This document shows, piece by piece, positions 23,122 through 35,417 of a stretch of DNA of 64,000 bases (the stretch's first letter is position 1; every line of letters starts with the position of its first letter). The position numbers and the translations under genes are program-made. Under the pieces are notes generated by a model. It saw only the letters and a program-made list of their open reading frames with translations. It had not been told where the DNA came from and searched no databases. Source of the DNA: Microplitis mediator (lineage: Eukaryota > Arthropoda > Insecta > Hymenoptera > Braconidae); the NCBI RefSeq assembly GCF_029852145.1, contig NC_079969.1, positions 24,916,459 through 24,980,458 of the forward strand. Reading direction: 5' to 3'.

Positions 23122-26100
23122 ATTTTCAAACAAAAAAAAAGTTGTTTCTTGAAAATTGTTTAATTTAGCACCAGTATTTCGTTTTTCCCCGATCTCTCCT
23201 TTGTATATATTTTTACTTAAGCGTTGTGATAATTGAAATAAAATTAATTAATGAATAATTATTTGAATACTCATAATAGCAACCGAACGCATAATAATTA
23301 CTAAAAATAATCAAAATCGAAGCTCGAAACCGTCACGAATTTTAATATAATATTAATTGATTAATGTATTAATACTGTTATACTAATAGAATTTTAATGG
23401 AATACAACGTTTCTATGGTTATTTAACTATGCTGTTGGAAGAGCTATAACAACATCAACGATGCTTATGTTTTATATTACAATACATGTATGTGTATATA
23501 TTTTAAACGAGAAAATCCTTTTATGCATAAATTTTATTAATACTTGATTTTATATTCTACTCAATGTTCAATTATTACAATTCCATAAATTACGAAATTG
23601 TTTTAAAACTAACGGGCATAAACGAGAGTAAAACAATTAATTGTTTTTATTCACAAATCTATTTATTTTTGTTACACTAGTAGGGGAATGTGAGGTAATT
23701 GCGAATGCAGGGTAAAACCAAGCGACGCAATGTTTTGCTTCAACCCACTAAATTCATACTAAAATCATTTTTACGCATGCTAAGTGTTTTTCCAGTATAA
23801 ATTTCCGGAGATTACTTCGCATTTTCAGGCAAGACATTTTATCATTTTTTTGGTTTATTTTATAAAATTAGTTTACTTCGTTAATCATGTTACTGAATAA
23901 ATAATTCAAGAATAGTAATTTAGCAGAAACTCTATTGGTTCAGTTTTAAATTAAAGAGAATATATATAGTTTTTTTTAATATTTGCTTTTTTTCGCATTT
24001 CATCGGCGGGATGATGACAAAACTGGGTTCGTATAGAGTAATGGCGGCGTTCGGCTTTACTCCACATTGATCACAAATGAACATATGAATATATTACAAA
24101 AATATATATATTATGTGTTGAAAAATTTATTAATTCCAAACTAGCAAAGAATATGCAACTATTTCAAAGTATAGGATTTCACGTGTCTACAAAAAACTAT
24201 AGTTTTCTTATGTCTTTAAACATGGAACACATCTAATGCGTGTGAAAATAATACAATTGATTTCCTAGCCAATTTGCAGTGCTCTCCCATCAAACTCGAA
24301 ACAGGCTGATATAATTTAAATTTATATTATTTATTCGCTAGAACAGCGAGAGGGAAATTCTTATTTTAAAATTTCTCAATGTGATTTGTGAGAATTCTAT
24401 ATGTCGTAACGTAAATAATCAACAAGTTTTATTGACTTCCATAAGCAAGCACATCAAAAAACATAAAAGTTATATACTCTTCATTACCTACAGTATTTTG
24501 AAATGATAGTTAAATACCTTACAAATATTTTACAAGTTCTTGAAATACTTTAAAAGTCTTTCAAATATTTGGAGTATAATTTTAATATTTCTTATCCCAG
24601 TATCAATTGAAAAAGATGTTCTTCAAGTATTTGAATATAGAAATGAACAGCAAGTTTGATTAAATAATAGAAAAAATAATTTAGGTCCTGTAAAAAAATT
24701 TTAGGACAGCTTATTAATATAATGTTCTCTAATTATGTACTGTTTAAAAATAGTCTCTTGAAGTATTTAAATACACGATAAATATCAAGCATAATTGACT
24801 TATAAAAAGTTGGTGGATAGAAATAGTAGGTATAAGGAAAAGTTTAAACTGGAAACAAAGACAAACTCGACGACTGCTGCTGAAGCTTTTAACGTAACGG
24901 ACTAAAGTAGTTGATCAATAAACATTTATATTTCGTTTAAAAGCGGTTATATTTTCGATAATGACAATTGATGACTTTTGCAAATGCAACCAAATTTTTT
25001 TATAAGTAAAACGTAAAAAATTTTACACATTTTGGTTCAAAAAATTACTTTTTGTTCACCTTTTCGCTATATTATCAAAATTTCTTTTAAATGACGACAC
25101 GAATGAAGAAAAAACAATTTTTTCAATTTGTACGATTTTTTATGGCTGTCACTGTTTCCTTCAAGAGCTTTTAAATGTCAGAAAAAACATATCAAACTAC
25201 GAAGCAAATCGGATAAATCACTCATGAGACAGTTTTATTTCTATTCTATACTTTTTTTTCCTTCACTCGAAAATTGATAGTGACAGCAGCTTTAAATTTT
25301 TCAGATCTTCGTCTTTCACCGAGTATACACCCTATGAAAGTATTAGTATGGCTAAAATGTACTATGATTTCAAATTCATCAACGTATTCCATCCTGTTTC
25401 AATCACTCAACACTCTTAAAAAAATAAATGTCACATTTTTCGGTGCTCAATTCAATTCCAGATGCGCTGTTAAAATATACCGATGACGGTAATGTTATTT
25501 TTTTTGCAATGTGTTAAAATTGGATCCATCTGAACACAACCTTTTTTTCAACAGTAAACTTAAAATACGGCTCAGTCAAAAGCCCTCAAAGTTACGCTCG
25601 ATGAAGTTGTTCGTATTTTCCCACAGCAATTTTTACAAGAAAAATCAAAATACAAGATACTGGCGCGCTATTCAAATATTTATGTCGATTTCAGTATCAA
25701 TGACGAGTCGGATCTTGCGTAGGGGAATAATTATTCTCCTAAGCATGTAGAAGTAAGGGAAAAAACCAACTTTAAGGGGCTTTGACTGTTTTTAAGTTAT
25801 TAAGTTTCATCCTCAACAAATATTTAATCACAGAATTTAAAATATAACATAAAATTGTATTTTTTTAAGCAAACTTTTAATGATATTAATTACACGGGTA
25901 ATTATAATAATGACTTTAATACTTGAAAAAAATATTAATAATTTATATAGTGTAGAGGAACAATAAATTAAAGTAAATATTATTATCAAGAGAAGCTACA
26001 CTATAATGAAAAGATTTTTAATTAAATCCTTGCCGGTTATCTAATTTACAGCACTTGTATATACTCGTGGTAATTACATTTGCCTATATTGTACTACAAT

Positions 26101-26608
26101 GTTATTTTTATCATCAACGTTTATAATTATTTTATAAGTGATTAAAAAGAGAGATATCTTTTTATTACTTTTAAAATTAAAATCCTTAAAAATTTTAATA
26201 GCTAAGCGTCACCAAAAATTGAGATTTTTTTACTTAAAATAAATGTATCAACTATTAAGAATAGATAGAAAGAATTAAAATAATTCTTTCTGTACTTAAC
26301 AATTGTATTAAAAATATAATAGTACATCATTAACCTTAATTACTTTGTACCATGATACATGCCGATTATATTATGATTCACTAGAGTATATGTGGATTAT
26401 TAATGAGCTTGTAAAGTCTAACTAACAATCAACGTGTTATATAATTGATAGTATGATTAAAATATAACAGAATAACATATCATCAAATGCTAGGGTTAAG
26501 AGTGAAAAAAATGTTTACGACCATATGTATGGGGGCGCGGAGGAACTTTAGAACTTAATTGCATACTTTATTTATTTAGTATTCGTTTTTTTTAATTGCA
26601 GGAGTTTT
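23122..26608. other. AT-rich sequence, no gene supported
   Basis: Near 23680 the phrase TAGGGGAATGTGAGGTAATT resembles G-rich MITE ends, but I find no partner. Short frames at 25274-25750 have no recognisable motif. Confidence 0.5.
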
Positions 26609-26782
26609 AACTTCCCTCTACGAAAATTTGAAATTTTCAAGAGAAGGAAAGTTATTGGTTTCGGCTCGACTTTCGAAAATCGAGTTTTTATCAGATGTCA
26701 ACGTTTTGAAGTGCTAGAAAATTTTTCAGACTATTTTCAGATGCACGTCTAAGTAGCTGCGTGTGCGTGTGTGTGTAGTAAA
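26609..26782. repeat. Dispersed TG-run repeat, truncated copy 2
   Basis: CTTCCCTCTACGAAAATTTG, then TTATTGGTTTCGG, TTTCGAAAATCGAG, ATCAGATGTCAACGTTTTG and a short TG run match 16738-16905 in order, with many substitutions. It ends at the TG run, so the inverted-repeat half seen in copy 1 is missing. Confidence 0.65.
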
Positions 26783-26859
26783 AAAATGATTTTTATCAGC
26801 GTTGATTCTTAACTCCAATAACTCACATTATTATACTTATTACGAATTCAAGACTATTC

Positions 26860-26997
26860 CTGTGACTGCAACAGGAATGGACCTGTGGTGGCAACAGGAC
26901 TGATATTGTAGCTGTAACAAGGCGGGTCCTGTTGCAGCAATAAACTCATGCTACAGGACCTATTCCTGTTGTAGCAACAGTTCTTTTTTTTCGTGTA
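26860..26997. repeat. CCTGTTGC/GCAACAGG unit array, relative of 12268-12647
   Basis: Alternating GCAACAGGA and TCCTGTTGC units ending TTTTTTTTCGTGTA, the same right end as the 12.3 kb element minus one base. The left terminus is unclear: TAGTAAAAAAATGA at about 26778 is a weak candidate. Confidence 0.55.
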
Positions 26998-27517
26998 CGA
27001 TAGCAATCATATAATACTACCTGAAAAATATATAAAATCCAATTTTATATATTGTCTAGATTATTTTTATCCAAGTTGTTATTTCCCGGTAATTTGATCC
27101 TGATACCAATATCGCGATGTGAACTTTCAGCCAAACACTGAGTCATTGTCAAGTTTATAACTATCTCAATCTTTGACCTTCAGTAATTGATTTATTGACC
27201 CCTGTTGCGGTTAGGTCTTCTAGCAATTGGTCTGTTGATCCTTGCTCTTTATAATATAGTTCGCCAAAAACGAAAGCCATTTAATAAAACAGCTATCCAC
27301 TAAACCAAATTAGCTTTCTACATTTTTATCATTTATCCGTTCGTAACCATCAACTCACATCTATCTCGGAATATTTTATTTCAATTTCTATTATTATTCG
27401 AAATATTGATTTGCTAGTTTATTACATGGTATTATTAGACTTCCAATAAGTAAATAATGATAAAAGTTATAAATTATTATACATCACAATTGAAAATTTA
27501 TATCCTCAGGGAAGTTA

Positions 27518-27841
27518 CAGTGTCAAAAATCGGGAGTGAATTCGGAATGAACACGAATTTTATTCAACTCCGAATTCGGCCCCTCACTCGTAGTTCCGGA
27601 TTTTTAGAAAAAATCACTTCAGATATGGAGGAAATAGGGAGTTTGATTTTCTAGTGACGTGATTTCGAAGTGATCTGCATTTTTTAAAAATCGCATTCAG
27701 TCCGATTTCGAAGCTTAAATATTAAAATAAACTCACCTTTGGAGTGAATTATACTCCAAGGGGATTAAATGAATACACAGTCATCTGCTCCGCATTCACT
27801 CCGGATTTAATTGGCGTTAATTCCACAATTTTTTTACAGTG
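27518..27841. mobile_element. TA-flanked MITE, CAGTGT ends, GAGTGAATTCGGA interior
   Basis: Left end CAGTGTCAAAAATCGGGAGTG, right end AATTTTTTTACAGTG, with TA on both sides (27516-27517 and 27842-27843). The interior repeats CGGAGTGAAT and ATTCACTCCG in both orientations. Shorter relatives: 41574-41685 and 49255-49367. Confidence 0.65.
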
Positions 27842-29279
27842 TAAAGAATTTAAAAATTATTATTATTATTATTACCATCAATGTCATTAATGCTTAAAGT
27901 AGTAATCTTAGATAAGACATACACGACATCATGTTACTGATAAATCCAACAAGTATATCCGGATGGAAACGGTTTAAGGCGTATATATACTCAAAGAACA
28001 TCTTACGGTCTGGTATCTAATCTGTTTGATTACATATAATAAGTAGTTCGCAACGTACTACCACTATTACAAATATGATGAAAGTCTTTGACATCTATAT
28101 ACTTTGAATTATAAATATATAGCCGCAATATTATTAGAAAAATCAATAATTCGGAGTGTATACTTGTATGTATATAGATTATAGTGAGTAAAAAAAACCC
28201 CATTTTTTTATTTTTTTTTGTTTTTTTCTGGCAATAATGATAAAATGATTATATTTGATGAACAAATGATCTCAGAGTTGATATTTTATAGATTTTCAAC
28301 TTTTCAATTTTTTTCAATGCGATTATTTATTTAAAAACCCGTGTAAAAAATAATTCGTGCCAAAAATGTTCATAACCGTGAACTTCAAAATTTGAGAAAA
28401 TTCTGAACTTAGAGTTAATTATTTAAGGAACTTTGAAAACATTCCAAAACAATAAGAAATTTTATCTGTGTGCTTTTAAAGAACGTTTTTCTAAATTTTT
28501 CAAGCAAAAATAATTCGACTTAAAAATTTTGCTGATTTGAAAATTATTAAAAAAAAAGACTTTAAAACCTTTACATTAAAAAATTTTTCTATTCGTTATT
28601 TTTTTTGAAGCTTCGAAAATAATCAACTCGAAGTTTAGAATTGTCTTAAATTTAGAAGTTTATGGTTTTAAACTTTCTTCGAACTAACTTTTTTTACATG
28701 GAAATGAGTAAAAAAATAATCACTTTGCATACAATTTCAAATGTGGTGAATTATTAAATGAGATTTTGGACTCATTGAAAGCATAAAATAATTAAGGTTA
28801 TAATTTTTTTATGTTAGAAATGTTTTCAACGTTCAAAAGAGGAATTTCGTTCTATGAAAAATTTCAAAATTATTTACGCCAGCAACTAATTTATTTTTTT
28901 TTTATTTTTGTTTTTTGAATTAAGTCACTATCTATATTATATTTAAAAAAAATAATTAATACTTTAATCTTATGGAGTCTATATCATTTCACCTTAAAGT
29001 AAAAAAAAACTTCTTTTTAATGGCAACTGGAAATGTGTATTATTTTCTTCCGATCTAAGCGAAAAGGTTTAGCTTATTCAGCATAAAAATGTGAATTTTT
29101 CCCTTAGCGCCTTCTTATCGCCTGCCCCTCCCCTTTATTCACAATAACTCGTTGCGTGAATGAGAAATATGCGAACAATTATAATATATATTACTAAAAC
29201 ATAGGGATTAATTTGAAAGTTATAAAGATGACGCGAAAAGCGATTTAGAGTAGTAAATTAGACATCATGAAAGCAGGTT
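27842..29279. other. AT-rich sequence with one possible MITE
   Basis: No gene. CCGTGTAAAAAATAATTCG at 28339 and the mirror CGAACTAACTTTTTTTACATGG ending at 28701 may be the weak inverted ends of a 363 bp element. The similarity is too poor to be sure. Confidence 0.35.
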
Positions 29280-29650
29280 GAATGTCGGCCCTTTGCTCAG
29301 TATTAAAGTAGTTGATGTACGTTCCAAGTTCTGCTCTCGACCCCTTCTACATAATTGATAACACATTGGACCCCTGTCTCCATCCCGCAACTAAGTGAAA
29401 TTCTTGTAAAGTTTAATTTAATTATATGACTTCCAGCGAGGCGATTAATCGCCTGCCGAAGCGTTTCCGATAGCCAAACCCCGTTTGTCTTACGTTACGG
29501 AAGTCATATATCGATTCTTGCTTTAGAAACTTAGAGAGCGTCGATGTCTTTACCGACGCTCTGGCTATGGCGTCGCTGGCATTCACTTTAAAGCTCAGCT
29601 TCCCAAGTTTAGTATTAGTCTTTACTTGTTCACTCCTTCACTCCTTCTTC
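29280..29650. other. GC-rich structured patch, candidate regulatory or ncRNA region
   Basis: Within AT-rich DNA this patch has several exact structures. ATATGACTTCC (29424-29434) pairs with GGAAGTCATAT (29499-29509). Between them is the perfect 16 bp palindrome AGGCGATTAATCGCCT (29439-29454). Further on, AGAGCGTCG (29535-29543) pairs with CGACGCTCT (29554-29562) over a 10 nt loop. No frame is convincing. The TAAT/ATTA core suits homeodomain factors, but that is inference. A GC-rich transposon is the alternative. Confidence 0.4.
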
Positions 29651-30930
29651 CTGCCTCGATTCTTATATTTTTTTTTACCATCATCTTCTCTTTAGTTTCT
29701 CACTCTTGACTTTTTTTCTTCTTCTTATAAAGATCTTTCTCAATTTTAAAAACTAAAATCTGGAGAATATACGATTCTGACAAACTACCAACGACTTTTT
29801 AATGATTCTTAATATATACTTTTTATACTTCATTTACTCGAGTACTTCGCCGTCTCCAGATAAACAATAATAATAACTACAATTGGAAAAGTTAAATAAT
29901 ATCAATTTTTTTTTGTTTTTAAATTTTAGATAAAGTTGAGTGAAATGGTCTATCAAAAAAAAAAAAACGCTAAAAAATATTGCACTCTATCCAATAGTAA
30001 ATTTGTCAGCAGTGTACTCTCATACTCAATTGTATCTACAGTTCATGTAGTCCAATAAATTCATATCATGAGGGTGATTAGAGAGACAAGGAATTTTTAT
30101 TTACTTAATGAAAATATTAAATTAATTTATCTTGACATATGTGCAGAAAATAAAACTTAAATGTTTGTTTTATAGTCATCACTGTTCGCCTGCGGCTATC
30201 ATTAAATATGTAGTTGGTTATATATTAACCCAATTTTTTGTTTTGATAACGTTTGTTCCATCCTTGAAATATATATTGTTGTTAAAAATATATATTACTT
30301 AAAAATGGTGAATTTATGATGCATTTAACAGACAGTCTGGTTTTTTGTACAACAAAATAAGACATGACTATCGGGGATGACCATATATGGGTACATTTGA
30401 TATCATAGATAGTTATATCAGAGATCATCAGACATCTACTCCCTTATATTGTATCTTTGCAAGTCTAAGAAGAGAAAATTACAGTTACGAATACAATATT
30501 TAATGGTGATGATTCACGTAACGAAGGAGAACAGAATTTTTGAATTATTTATTGTAGGATCAGCGCATATACTCAGTATGGGAACCATTTCTATATACGT
30601 GATGTCATTTCTTTATATAATTGAAACCGTTCCTATATACTATTATGAAAATTTTCCATGCATTGATCACCAAATTATTATAGGAACTGTTTCAATGTTA
30701 CAATGGTGGTTCCCACATTGAATATATCTATTTTTTCTAGAATAGGTCCTTGGAAAAAGTTGTTTTGATAAATTGTGGGAATCATCATCATGAAACAGAG
30801 TATTGATAAATAATTTTTAAATTTGTATGAAATTTACACCAGAGATATTTTTCTTTTAATAATTGATGTCAAAGTGTCGGGATGAAAGTTTAAAAAAAAT
30901 TTTTTGCTTACATGAAATGAAAGTTCTATT
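29651..30930. other. AT-rich sequence, no gene supported
   Basis: No gene seen. At about 30545-30720 there are scattered GGAACC..TTTCTATA phrases resembling decayed units of the 31.2 kb array. Confidence 0.45.
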
Positions 30931-30932
30931 TA

Positions 30933-31191
30933 CAGTCGAACTCCTCTAACTCGGACATTTAGTCTACGGAGGAGCGGAAATTTCTTGGAATTTTTGAGTT
31001 AACAGATGCCCCTTCTCCCTTAAAAAGTAAACTGACGCATGCGCTCTTACATCGCATGAATCATGCATCTTTGAATATACACTAACATACAAATGTTAAG
31101 TATCGGGAGGAAGACAGCGTAGCTCATAGTGGGGGTCGAGATTCAGGGGAAATTCCGAGATAATGGAATCCAAGTTAATAGAGTTCGACTG
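30933..31191. mobile_element. pogo/Tigger-like MITE
   Basis: Left end CAGTCGAACTCCTCTAACTC, right end ending AATAGAGTTCGACTG, flanked by TA at 30931-30932 and 31192-31193. CAGTCGAACTC ends with TA duplications are typical of pogo-group Tc1/mariner elements. The 259 bp interior has no transposase frame. Confidence 0.7.
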
Positions 31192-31223
31192 TATGTTCAC
31201 ACAGATATTTTTCCTTTTTTACA

Positions 31224-31740
31224 TACACGGAAAAAAAATTATGTGAACTTTTGCTATGCATTATAAGAATAGTCCTCATAATGGTATAAGAATTGTACCC
31301 ATACTATTATAGGGATAGTTCCCATAATATATGGGAATAGTTCCCATAATATATGGGAATAGTTCCCATAATATATGTGAATAGTTCCCATAATATATGT
31401 GAATAGTTCCCATAATATATGGGAATAGTTCCCATAATATATGTGAATAGTTCCCATAATATATGGGAATAGTTCCCATAGCATTATGGCAACCATTCCC
31501 ATAATGGTTTGGGAATGACTCCAATAGCATTATGGGAAACATTCCTATAATTATAGGAACCATTTCTATAATGGTATGAGTAGCATTCCCATAATTATAG
31601 GAACTGCTCCTATAATTATGGGATACATTCCTATTATTATAGGAACTGCTCCCATAATTTATGGTCATAATTCTTATGTTTATATAGGAAAAAATTTTAT
31701 AGTATTATGGGAACCGTTTCTGTAATTTCCTTCCCGTGTA
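31224..31740. mobile_element. CACGGAAAAAA-ended element carrying a palindromic 22 bp array
   Basis: Begins TACACGGAAAAAAAATTATG and ends TTTCCTTCCCGTGTA, an inverted pair including flanking TA. The whole interior is built of TTCCCATAAT/ATTATGGGAA-like palindromic units, perfectly tandem in the middle and degenerate outside. Two overlapping minus frames (82 and 130 codons, rich in Y, I, M, G, N) are produced by the repeats and are not genes. Confidence 0.7.
31317..31492. repeat. Exact 22 bp tandem array, eight units
   Basis: AGTTCCCATAATATATGGGA plus AT repeats eight times at exactly 22 bp steps (31317, 31339 ... 31471). Only GGGAAT/GTGAAT alternates between copies, and the eighth copy diverges at its end. 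Each unit contains the near-palindrome TTCCCATAATATATGGGAA. Confidence 0.9.
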
Positions 31741-34664
31741 GAGACTTTTACTATGTAATATAGCAATAATTCATATATTAACATAATGAATTTTCTTATG
31801 GTGGCATAGTGAAAATTTCTATGTGAACAAAGGAAATATTAATATATAACATGAAAATACGGCCTGTTATCTTTTCTTTGTGTAAGAACTGTTTCTACGT
31901 ACAAGATCCATTCCTATTAAATATAGGAACTCATCCTATAATTCAACTGCAATATAACATGGCAACCTTTTCATTGATAATCTCATTAGAAAGCTATAGT
32001 ATTTCCTATAAACTGTACGAAACCATTCCTATAATTTTTTCGTTGTGTATATTGATCCTAATAATGTACAAGTGTATATAATTTACGATGAAAAACAAAC
32101 TCCATTAGCTATTAAATAATTTTCTCCATGCTAGATATGTATTTTTATTCAAAAGTTAAAAAATATAAGTAAATCCTGCCATAAATATAAATGATATAAT
32201 TTAAAAAAACCATTTTGATAAAATAGAATATAATTGTATAATCAAGTAAATTATTGGATAAATGTTTAATAATTTTCGCTCTATCGTATACAGTAGAGAA
32301 ATATACCCCTCTTATATTTCTGTGCTCTTACATGTCTTCTCTTTATAATAATATCCTCTTAAAAGTTACGATGAGGAGAGATATTTACGTAAAACCCAGC
32401 AGAAACTTTGAAAAATAAACAGTCTATCCTTGAATGTATAAACTTTCACAGCATCTTCTGTATGTATTACTACCCATAACTTTACGTTCAAAATTATTAT
32501 TGCCGTGAATTTACGAGTTTATTTTTTTTATTAAACCTTCGAGTACTTAACGGCTAGATTAAAATGATTTGAATATCTAAATGATAAATAAATAGGACAA
32601 ATATATATTTAAATAAAAGTAAATTGATAGTTATTATAATTTTTAATAAAGAACCTATAAGAGTTAAATTAAGTTTATTACTGATGGTTTAATTGATAAA
32701 ATTTTTTTAATCACACTGATATATATATATATATATATATATATCTATCTATCTGAATGAATAAAAGAAGCTGCGTGTCCTCATTATAAAGTTTTATTAA
32801 GTAAAATTTCATGTTCCTGTTTTAAAAGTGATAATTTTAAAGTAATTTCATTATCATACATCCCGTTGGGATTTTATTCGCTCTCTTTGTCTTACATCTT
32901 GAGTCATAATCACTTTTATACGTCAATAATTTTTTAAAAACCATAAATCATTGAATTATTCTTAATGAGTAAAGACATTGATGAATAATCGATTCGATCC
33001 AATTCTCTCTTTGCGTAATATTCAACCACGTTTTACCAACGATGCTGAATATATTGAATAAAAAAGATATTTTTTTCTCGAAAGTTAAATTAAAAGTTCC
33101 ATTGAGAGAAAAAGAAATTCAACTTTGATTAAAAGTAAATAAAAAAAAACGTTTCTTTATAATTTAAGAGATAGTTTTTTTAAAAAATGTCTGCATACTC
33201 GACTTTGCATGAATTTCTTGTGTATATTTATGATGTTTGTATGCACTACTGACGATGCTAAACTCAACTAGGATGAGTGAGTTCTGGTTGAAGCTGGACA
33301 CGTGGGAATCACACCCGTGACAAAGTTTATTTATAAAATGGAAGTTACGTGAGAGAAGAAAAGACGACGAGGACGATGACGACGATGAGAACGACGACAA
33401 CGAGCGTGGATAAGCTCTTTAGACTGGATAAACTTTCCGGGCACCGCATCCTCATCGATTGTGGCTCCAAGCCAAGGCCTTCTTATCGTACATTATATTT
33501 TACGTGTGAGAAACTTGTATCACTGTTGTATGGTGTGTGCTCCTCTCACTAAAATTCAACAAAAACTAAATCTCAATCACTCTGTTTATTTTTTTATTTT
33601 TTTTTTTTTTGTGTTTACTTCACTCGACTTTTCATCCAACGTCTATATTCTACAATACGTCATTGTATTATTCTTTATAAAAAAAAAATATATATATATA
33701 TATATCAATATCTATGAATGTATACAGCGTAATGATATTATAGAGTTAAAAACAATTATCCAATTGGTTTTGACTAAGTAAGTTCAACTATCGAAAGATG
33801 AAACTTTGGTTCAATGATGAGCTTCTCCGGTTTGTCAAAAGTGTATGCTTAATCTTTGGCAACTTTGTTAGAGGGACGTCAGTTTGCAAAAGCAATCGAA
33901 ACTCAACCGTAATCGGATTTAGAAAGTTATCCAATCGTCTCTAGGTCTTGGAGAAGTACTGAGAGATTGCAGAAACGTCTTTAGGTGTGACAGGTATAGC
34001 TATTCACTTAAATCTGACTGGACTTGTTTTCTATTTCTCTCAATCTATACAAACATACATAAAGCTATATATATATAATATACATAAATTGTATCTATGT
34101 ATTTAGTTTCCACCCTCTCTCACCTTCACTCCTTCTGGCTTTTACACATCGTTACGCCTATAAGCCAGGTCGTTGACCATATATCCCGCAGAGAGTACAA
34201 GATCGATAGCAGAGTTTGGAATAACATGGTTCAGCATTATAAGTGAGAGAGACAAGCTAATACCCATAACAGAGTTTACCGGTGGAATTATATGTCCAGT
34301 CAATCCACAAAATTCCCAATATGTTTTCATATTACAAACTAATGATTAGTATACACTAGTGAGTTCTAATATGCGGTAACTTATACATGCACTGAAATGA
34401 CGAGTTGATAGATTTACTCTTGTCAAACCAATCAAATCTAATTACATAAATTGTTGGTAATATTGGATCATGTTTGTTACAACATTCAATGAGATTATAT
34501 TATATCATAATGTATAAATGTATAGTGTTTCACTTATAGATAGGATTTCAAATCAATAAACAGTTTCTGCAGTATTATCAATAATTTGCATTATAGATGC
34601 CATAGAAGAGCATCATACTAGAAGATACCGTACCGGTAAAATGCCACAAGCGCGTAAAGAAATC
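31741..34664. other. AT-rich sequence, no gene supported
   Basis: About 31850-32060 has more decayed GGAAC/CCTATAAT units. (TA)n with ATCT repeats lies at 32719-32754. A GAC/GAT trinucleotide-rich stretch lies at 33360-33410. (TA)n lies at 33687-33706. A 62-codon minus frame at 34142-34330 (ending near a GC-richer patch) is unrecognised. Confidence 0.45.
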
Positions 34665-34665
34665 T

Positions 34666-35417
34666 TTTTTCGTTATGCCCGGACGAAAGTACGTACTTTC
34701 GGCCTCGAATTTACGGCAGAAAGTCTAACATTTCTGCTGTGCTAGGATTACTCGCGCGCCATCTATAACAGCAAGCAGAAAGAAAGTAACAGCGGGACGA
34801 AAGAGTTTTTTGTGCGCACTGTTACCAGTTATACCTATACTTCTGTCACTTTGACAAGATTTGGTGACACTCTCGCTCGTATTCATAACCTCAAAACTTG
34901 TTTACAATTAATTTGAAATTTTATATGTCGGTGTTTTTGAAAAAGTAAAATTTACTGGAGATTTGTAAAAACTAAAAAATTATTTTTAATAAATTTAGTA
35001 ATTTGGAAAAAATTAAAAATTATTATAGTACTGAAGTTAGCCGACGTCTAGTCATTTTTTGATTTTTTTCAAACGATAAATTATAAATAAAAAAATTATT
35101 TAAAAAGTTCTGCTTACAGTTTTTTTAATTTTCTACAAGTGCATATTTCTATTTTCAATTTTTTTGTAATTGATTTAGAAAAAAAAATCCGAAAATTATT
35201 AATTGCCTGTTAACTTAAGGATCATAATTATTCCTTTTAACAATGTGTAATGATAATTTTTTTTGTAGATGTATTCGATGCCTGCCCCCCGACAAGCTGC
35301 ACTCGCTTCGCTCGCGCCGCAAATGTCGGGGCAGGCATCAATACCTGCTAAAACGTAGTTATATAATTTATACATTTTTGATTCGACAACGTACTTTCGT
35401 CCGGGCATAAAGAAAAA
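34666..35417. mobile_element. Element with 22 bp perfect TIR, TTATGCCCGGACGAAAGTAC
   Basis: TTATGCCCGGACGAAAGTAC plus GT at 34673-34694 is the exact reverse complement of 35389-35410. Similarity extends outward a further 7-8 bp (TTTTTC next to it on each side). The left part carries more CGTACTTTCGGC and CGGCAGAAAG phrases, and an ACGAAAGAG motif. The interior has no transposase frame, so it is non-autonomous, about 750 bp. No target duplication was obvious, and the superfamily is not assigned. Confidence 0.7.
35277..35339. repeat. GC-rich hairpin with GCGAGCGAAGCGAG loop
   Basis: GATGCCTGCCCC, then CC, then GACA pairs with TGTCGGGGCAGGCATC: a 16 bp stem with a two-base bulge around a 29 nt loop. 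The loop itself is GC-rich and internally palindromic (CTCGCTTCGCTCGCG). It lies inside the 34666-35417 element in otherwise very AT-rich sequence. Confidence 0.8.

Noticed and set aside
31317..31492. Regular direct repeats as a possible CRISPR array
   Set aside because: The units are contiguous with no unique spacers, they lie inside a transposon, and the window is eukaryotic.
31254..31668. Two overlapping minus-strand frames (82 and 130 codons) with repeated Y, I, M, G and N residues
   Set aside because: They read through the palindromic 22 bp array. Because 22 is not a multiple of three, the repeats fill all frames with similar residues. This is not protein evidence.
33164..33400. Serine-run protein on the minus strand
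   Set aside because: The serine run comes from a GAC/GAT-type trinucleotide-rich stretch. The rest of the frame has no recognisable feature.
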